A stretch of DNA of 5,307 bases, taken from the NCBI GenBank assembly GCA_023425485.1, contig JAFACO010000539.1, positions 1 through 5,307 of the forward strand, in the 5' to 3' direction. A model generated the notes under the pieces. The model did not search any database and was not told the origin of the DNA. It was given only the letters and a program-made list of their open reading frames with translations. A program made the position numbers and the translations under genes. Of the stretch, positions 1 to 5,307 are shown piece by piece; position 1 is the stretch's first letter, and each line of letters starts with the position of its first letter. The stretch is from Bacillota bacterium (GTDB taxonomy: Bacteria; Bacillota; Clostridia; Lachnospirales; Lachnospiraceae).

Positions 1-1
1 C

Positions 2-658
2 TCTCGTGGTGAAACAGCAATGCACCTTCAAGTGGCAAAGGACCATGGCTTCACGGATATTGCTGATGTGGATATCATGGATGCTGACGGCTCCATCAGT
101 CTTCCGGTAAATGGAGGAATCAAGCTGAAAGAAGATCTGGTAGGTGCTAACTTTGCAAACTATGATTCTTTTCTTGTATTATCCCATTTTAAGGGACATC
201 AGATGGCTGGCTTTGGTGGAGCTATAAAAAATATTTCCATAGGAATTGCCTCCAGTGAAGGTAAATGTCTGATACACACAGCTGGAAAGAGTAATAAAGT
301 TATGTGGGGAGGAATTCAAAACAGCTTTTTGGAATCAATGGCTGATGCAGGTAAAGCAGTATCTGACAGCTTGGATAATGGTAAAAATATTGTCTATATC
401 AATGTTATGAACAGGATTAGTATAGACTGCGACTGCAATGGAAACCCAGCAGAACCAGATATTCATGATATTGGAATTCTTTCTTCTACTGATCCAGTTG
501 CACTAGATCAGGCTTGTATCGATCTTATCTATGTGGCAGAAGGTAATGAAACACTTGTAAAAAGAATTGAAAGTAAGAATGGACTTTATACCTTGGAAAG
601 TGCGGAGAAAATTGGACTTGGCAGTCGGGAGTATGAATTGGTAAACATCGATGATTGA
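2..658 (+). CDS. DUF362 domain-containing protein (5' partial)
   Basis: The reading frame is open to the left edge, so the true start lies outside the window. The ATG at 20 is internal, because the codons before it (reading SRGETA) continue in frame and match the family's conserved 'RGETA..H...HG' region. Numbered from that ATG, SHFKGHQMAGFGGAIKN (residues 55-71) and SSTDPVALDQA (155-165) are hallmark DUF362 (PF04015) segments. Two cysteines in CDC (137-139) precede the second segment. The visible part is 218 residues; family members of this type are usually longer, so a substantial N-terminal part is probably missing. The biochemical function of DUF362 is not settled. Many members are linked to iron-sulfur or ferredoxin domains and some are called iron-sulfur cluster proteins, but no complete CxxCxxC ferredoxin motif is visible here. 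The stop overlaps the start of the permease gene, which indicates translational coupling. The family call is secure; the role is unknown. Confidence 0.9.
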   Translation, partial: SRGETAMHLQVAKDHGFTDIADVDIMDADGSISLPVNGGIKLKEDLVGANFANYDSFLVLSHFKGHQMAGFGGAIKNISIGIASSEGKCLIHTAGKSNKVMWGGIQNSFLESMADAGKAVSDSLDNGKNIVYINVMNRISIDCDCNGNPAEPDIHDIGILSSTDPVALDQACIDLIYVAEGNETLVKRIESKNGLYTLESAEKIGLGSREYELVNIDD

Positions 659-3600
659 TATTTTGCATCGGGAATTTATATACTTATGGTATTATTTTAG
701 TGTACAATTGCATCAGATTTTTATATACTGGTTGCTAGGAATGATCATTGGATCGGCAATATCTGTATTTGGAAAAGAACGGATACATAGCCTGTTTCAT
801 CGTTTACAGGACAAAAGGATTGGGCTATTTGGCATTATACCAGCATGTTTACTTGGTATAGCATCCCCCCTATGTATGTATGGAACAATTCCAATTGCTG
901 CATCCTTTTCTGGCAAAGGCATGAGAGACGACTGGCTGGCTGCTTTTATGATGTCATCTATTTTACTCAATCCGCAATTGATTATTTATAGTGTTGCATT
1001 AGGAACGAAAGCATTGATTGTGCGAATAGCTGTCTGTCTTCTGTGTGGGATTGCAGCAGGACTGTTAGTACATATATTCTACAGGAAGACTTCATTTTTT
1101 GACTTTTCTTCCTTTGCTGAATCGAGAAGCCGTGATTCTGATCCTAATATCCTGTTACGTTTTCTTAAGAATTTAGGGCGAAATGTAAAAGCAACCGGGC
1201 TTTACTTTCTGATGGGAATTGCATTAGCCGCATTGTTTCAAAGATATGTACCAACCGATGCTTTTGCTAAACTGTTTGGTAACAACGAGGGATTTGGTGT
1301 ATTGATGGCGGCTACCATTGGTGTTCCGCTTTACATGTGCGGAGGAGGAACGATACCTCTGTTGCAACAGTGGCTTTATGACGGTATGAGCATGGGTTCT
1401 GCTGCAGCATTTATGATTACCGGACCAGCTACAAAAATAACTAATCTAGGAGCTGTCAAAATTGTATTAGGAATTCGCAGGTTTATCCTGTATTTATTGT
1501 ATGTAATACTTTTTGCGGTTTTAACAGGTCTAATCATAAATAACATTTGAACACAGTATCATGGAGGATAAAATGAGGACGAACAAAACGATTATGCAAC
1601 ATCTGGCAAAGAACGACAACCTGGACATGAAAGCAGCCTGTGCAAAGCGTTTTGAACCTGTACTGCTGGAAATAGATAAATTGTTGAATTCAGATAAGGA
1701 TAATCTGATCATAGCGATTGATGGAAAATGTGCCAGTGGAAAGACAACCTTGGGATATTATTTACAAAGTGTATATGACTGCAATCTGTTTCATATGGAT
1801 AATTTTTTCTTAAGAGAAGAACAAAAAACAGAGGAACGTGTTATTGAAATCGGAGGTAATGTTGACTATGAAAGATTTAAATCTGAGGTAATCGATAAGC
1901 TCTTAGAGCAACAAGAGGTGGAATATAGGAAATATAGCTGTAAAGACCAAAGGATAGATGAAACCGCTGATGTTATCAAACATAAACGTCTTAATATTGT
2001 GGAGGGGTCCTATAGTCAGCACCCGCATTTTGGAGATGTATATGATCTTAAGATTTTTATGGATATAGATAATGAGACACAAATTGAATATATCAGAAAA
2101 CGTAATGGTGAAGTAAAATTAAAACTATTTGTAAGTGTATGGATTCCGAAAGTGAATGCATATTTTAATAAGTTTGCTATAAAGGAAGCGAATATACTAA
2201 ATGTAAGATATTAAAGAAAAGTAGATTACTTGTAATGTAGCTAATAGGAAACAGATGAAGCATTTGTAAAAATATTATAACAATCAAAAACCTTCAGAAC
2301 GTGCAAAACTAGCACCTTCTGAAGGTTTTTACTTCTTTTCTATTACAAGAAAAACGACTTGCCTTTTTATCTTGTAGATTTTTTTAATATAAAAAGGTTT
2401 TTATAGGTCAATCCCAAGGTTTCGTGTTGAATCTTAGTGGTATCAAATCTAAGCAGTTTAAAGGTTGTCTGGACACAAAAACCTATTGCAAAAGCAGATA
2501 TAATGGTACCAATACCAAACATACCGCCAAGTCGCCATCCTGCAAATACTGCCAATAGCTCAATTGTGCCACGGCAGACACCCACCGGCAGCTTTGTTTT
2601 TCGAGTTAGTGCAACCATTAAGCTATCCCTGGGACCTGCTCCAAAGGCTGATCCAATATAAAAATACGAGGCTAAAGCAATAATGAACAACCCTGCAATT
2701 AACATTAGGATTCCGATTGCGAAGTTATGGGTCGAGGGTATTATATGTAAACCAAGAATAACATCGAGAAAAACTCCAATTAGTACCATGTTTAAAATGG
2801 TACCAAGCCCTACTTTTTCTCCAAGCATGATGGTCAGGATTAAAATAATTGCTCCGACAAGAATAGAAGCGGTACCAAGGCTTATTCCAGTTGTTTTTGA
2901 GAATCCAACATGGAAAACTTCCCAGGGAGCGTATCCTATATTGGCATTTAGTGTGACTACGATTCCTAGTGCATATAGAATAAGTCCACAGATTAAGCGG
3001 AGCAGGCGGAGATAAAATTGTTTCATAATAAAATCCTTTCTAAGTGAGATTTACATAAGTATAGTAATTGTAGATTATTCATTTGCTAAATTGGGATAAT
3101 TACAGATTGCAATAAAATCTTCTACGAGTGCAGCCATTTCTTCCGGCGACTTCTGTACGCTGTCATTTAGCCATCGAATAAGAATGCGCATAAAACCACC
3201 AGTATTAAAAGTTAAAGCATACTGAATGCTTTCTTTGGAAAAAGGAGTACTTTCCCCTTTAACTTCATCAAAAGCAATAGGCAAAAGCACATCAATCTTT
3301 GTAAGAAAAAGTGGAAGCAATTGATGGCGGTTCACAAGTAAAAGGAAACTTAAATGCTTTTCCATTACAGTAAAAAATACTCTGGCAATATTGGGTAGAG
3401 ATAAATCTTTTTGATTAGAGAGAAGTGATCTATATTCTATCCATATTTTATAGAAACAACCTTCAATAATTTCATCCTTTGAGGAGTAGTTCCGGTAAAA
3501 AGTACGTCTGGAAAGCCCGGCATTATCTGTAATCTCCTGTATCGTAATTTCCTGATAATTCTCTGTCTGCATTAATTTCAACAGAGTGTTTTCCATCCAC

Positions 3601-5307
3601 AGTTTTGATTTATTGGATACTGGATTTCCTTTATTTTTATAGGACATAATTAATTCTCCTATCGTCACATATTTACCAATGTGTAGCTTTTGTGCACAAA
3701 CAATTGACTTGGTTACTCCAACTATTATAATTGGAATTGCCGATCGACACAAGTGTGACTATAAAAGGAGATCAATAGTATGAATACAATGAATTTTATC
3801 GTCTGGATGTTTCCGGTCATTTTTATGATCCATGATTTTGAAGAAATTATTATGGCAGAGGTATGGGGAAGCCGTTACAGGAAAGAGATTAACAAAGTTT
3901 TCCCCAAAAGGCAACCCTTTGGCTTAAATTATATAAAGGTGTGTCAAACACCCACATTTTCGATTGGAGTGGAGGTTGAGTTTTTGTTGTTTTCGCTCAT
4001 CAGTTTTCTTTCGGTAATCTTCCAAAGTTATTTTCTTTGGTTTAGTGCTTTCTTAGGTATTACTATACATTTTACTTTCGTCCATATCTTAGTGTGCATT
4101 CCGTTTAAGCATTACGTTCCAGGCGTAATTACATCAATTATTTTTATACTGCCTAGCAGCTGGTTTATATATAAAGCAAAAAGGATATTACATTATAATC
4201 TAGGTACTATCCTATTAGCGGCCTTGTTGGGGATAGTTTTAATGATAATAATTATACCAGTGCTGCACAAAGCCATGGGATACTGGTCTAAATTGCTGCA
4301 CAATTATTCGAAACCGCAATAGAATGATAATGTTTCCTGCATAAATAGTTTGCAATAAAGTCGTTACGCGAAGGTGGCGGCTTTATTTATGTTGAGAGTA
4401 TTGATAAATCTAGCCATATCAGCATCACTTTCTTCCATACCATTTTTTGCCCATTCAATTAAAACCTTATAGAAGCCTCCTGCTATAAATTCCGCATAGT
4501 ACTTTTGCTTCGTAGAGGAACAAGCATCTTCACATATATTTTTGAAAAGAGTATGGAAAAATTGAATGTTGCTTTCAAATAATAAATTAGTTAGATTAGA
4601 TTGAATCAAATTTGAAATTAATTTTTCCTGTTTCCGAAAACATGCAAAATATAAGCGTGCACTCTCGTAAGTATCAAAACTTTCTTTGGTCAATATTTGA
4701 TTAGAATAAACTTCGAAGTATTCCATTAAGTAATTCGAAATAACATCCTCCATCTGATTATAATTTCTGTAAAAGGCCATGCGGGACACTCCAGCCTTTT
4801 CTGTTAATTCAGTGATGGTAATTTCTTTAAAGCCCTTTTGCTCCATTAAAATCATAAGTGCTGTAAAAATACTTTCTTTCGCTATCTGGTTCTGTAAGAC
4901 GTTATTTTTATTTTTCATTGACAAATAGTCCTCCTTTGTAACGTCAGGCATAATTACACTTGAGTTTTTATATTTTAGGTATTATTATACAGTTAAGGTG
5001 TTACAAACGCAACGTCAAAATCACGACGATTGTTATAAAGGTCTATTAATTTAAATATAATATTTAATTGTGTGAATGTAACAGAATGGAATAATAAAAA
5101 GATACTAAATTAACGTGGAGGTAATTACATGCGCAGCGCAATAGAAAATAGAATTTCACGCAGAAAGTTTGAAAATGAGCCAATTACAAATCAGGATAAG
5201 GAAAGAATTATATCTAAGATTAATGATTTAAATAAAGCATCTGGCTTAACAATATCCTTCCTGGAGGATGGAAGCAGTGCTTTTCAGAAGTTAAGAAAGA
5301 CTTATGG

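Overview
The window is AT-rich with strong AGGAGG-type ribosome binding sites and compact gene spacing. Its protein families are typical of low-GC Gram-positive anaerobes, so I read it as chromosome from a clostridial bacterium, probably Lachnospiraceae-like. That assignment is an inference from gene content and style. No rRNA, tRNA, CRISPR array, transposase or phage gene was seen.

Left block (1-2330, + strand). A DUF362 protein, cut off at its 5' end by the window edge, overlaps by 8 nt a DUF318/ArsP-type permease. After a short gap comes a small P-loop kinase of the uridine kinase-like type. The three look like one operon. It ends at a strong hairpin with an A-tract on one side and a T-tract on the other, which can also stop the convergent unit arriving from the right.

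Middle block (2367-4322). On the - strand, a TetR-family regulator (tetR-1) is followed 48 nt later by a YczE/YitT-type integral membrane protein. Divergent from them on the + strand is a small HXXEE-family membrane protein. The 132-bp divergent spacer holds a near-consensus promoter for the HXXEE gene (TTGACT, 16 nt, TATAAT). Its -10 lies in the palindrome ATTATAAT, which also reads as a -10 for tetR-1. Several small inverted repeats around it are candidate operators. The simplest reading is an autoregulated TetR switch over two membrane proteins.

Right block (4364-5307). A second TetR regulator of the same general type (tetR-2) is on the - strand. It is divergent from a nitroreductase-family gene that runs off the right edge. 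The spacer has a plausible tetR-2 promoter and a perfect 7+7 inverted repeat overlapping a TATAAT in front of the nitroreductase. The heptamer CAAGTGT occurs in the leader of both the HXXEE and tetR-2 transcripts, in the same orientation and at similar distances from the -10. This hints at, but does not prove, cross-talk between the two switches.

Three start codons matter. The kinase (1573), tetR-1 (3647) and tetR-2 (4918) should each start downstream of the longest possible ORF start, because only the inner ATG has a Shine-Dalgarno sequence at proper spacing. I found no convincing new biological system. The most interesting points are the two TetR divergent switches and the overlapping DUF362-permease pair.
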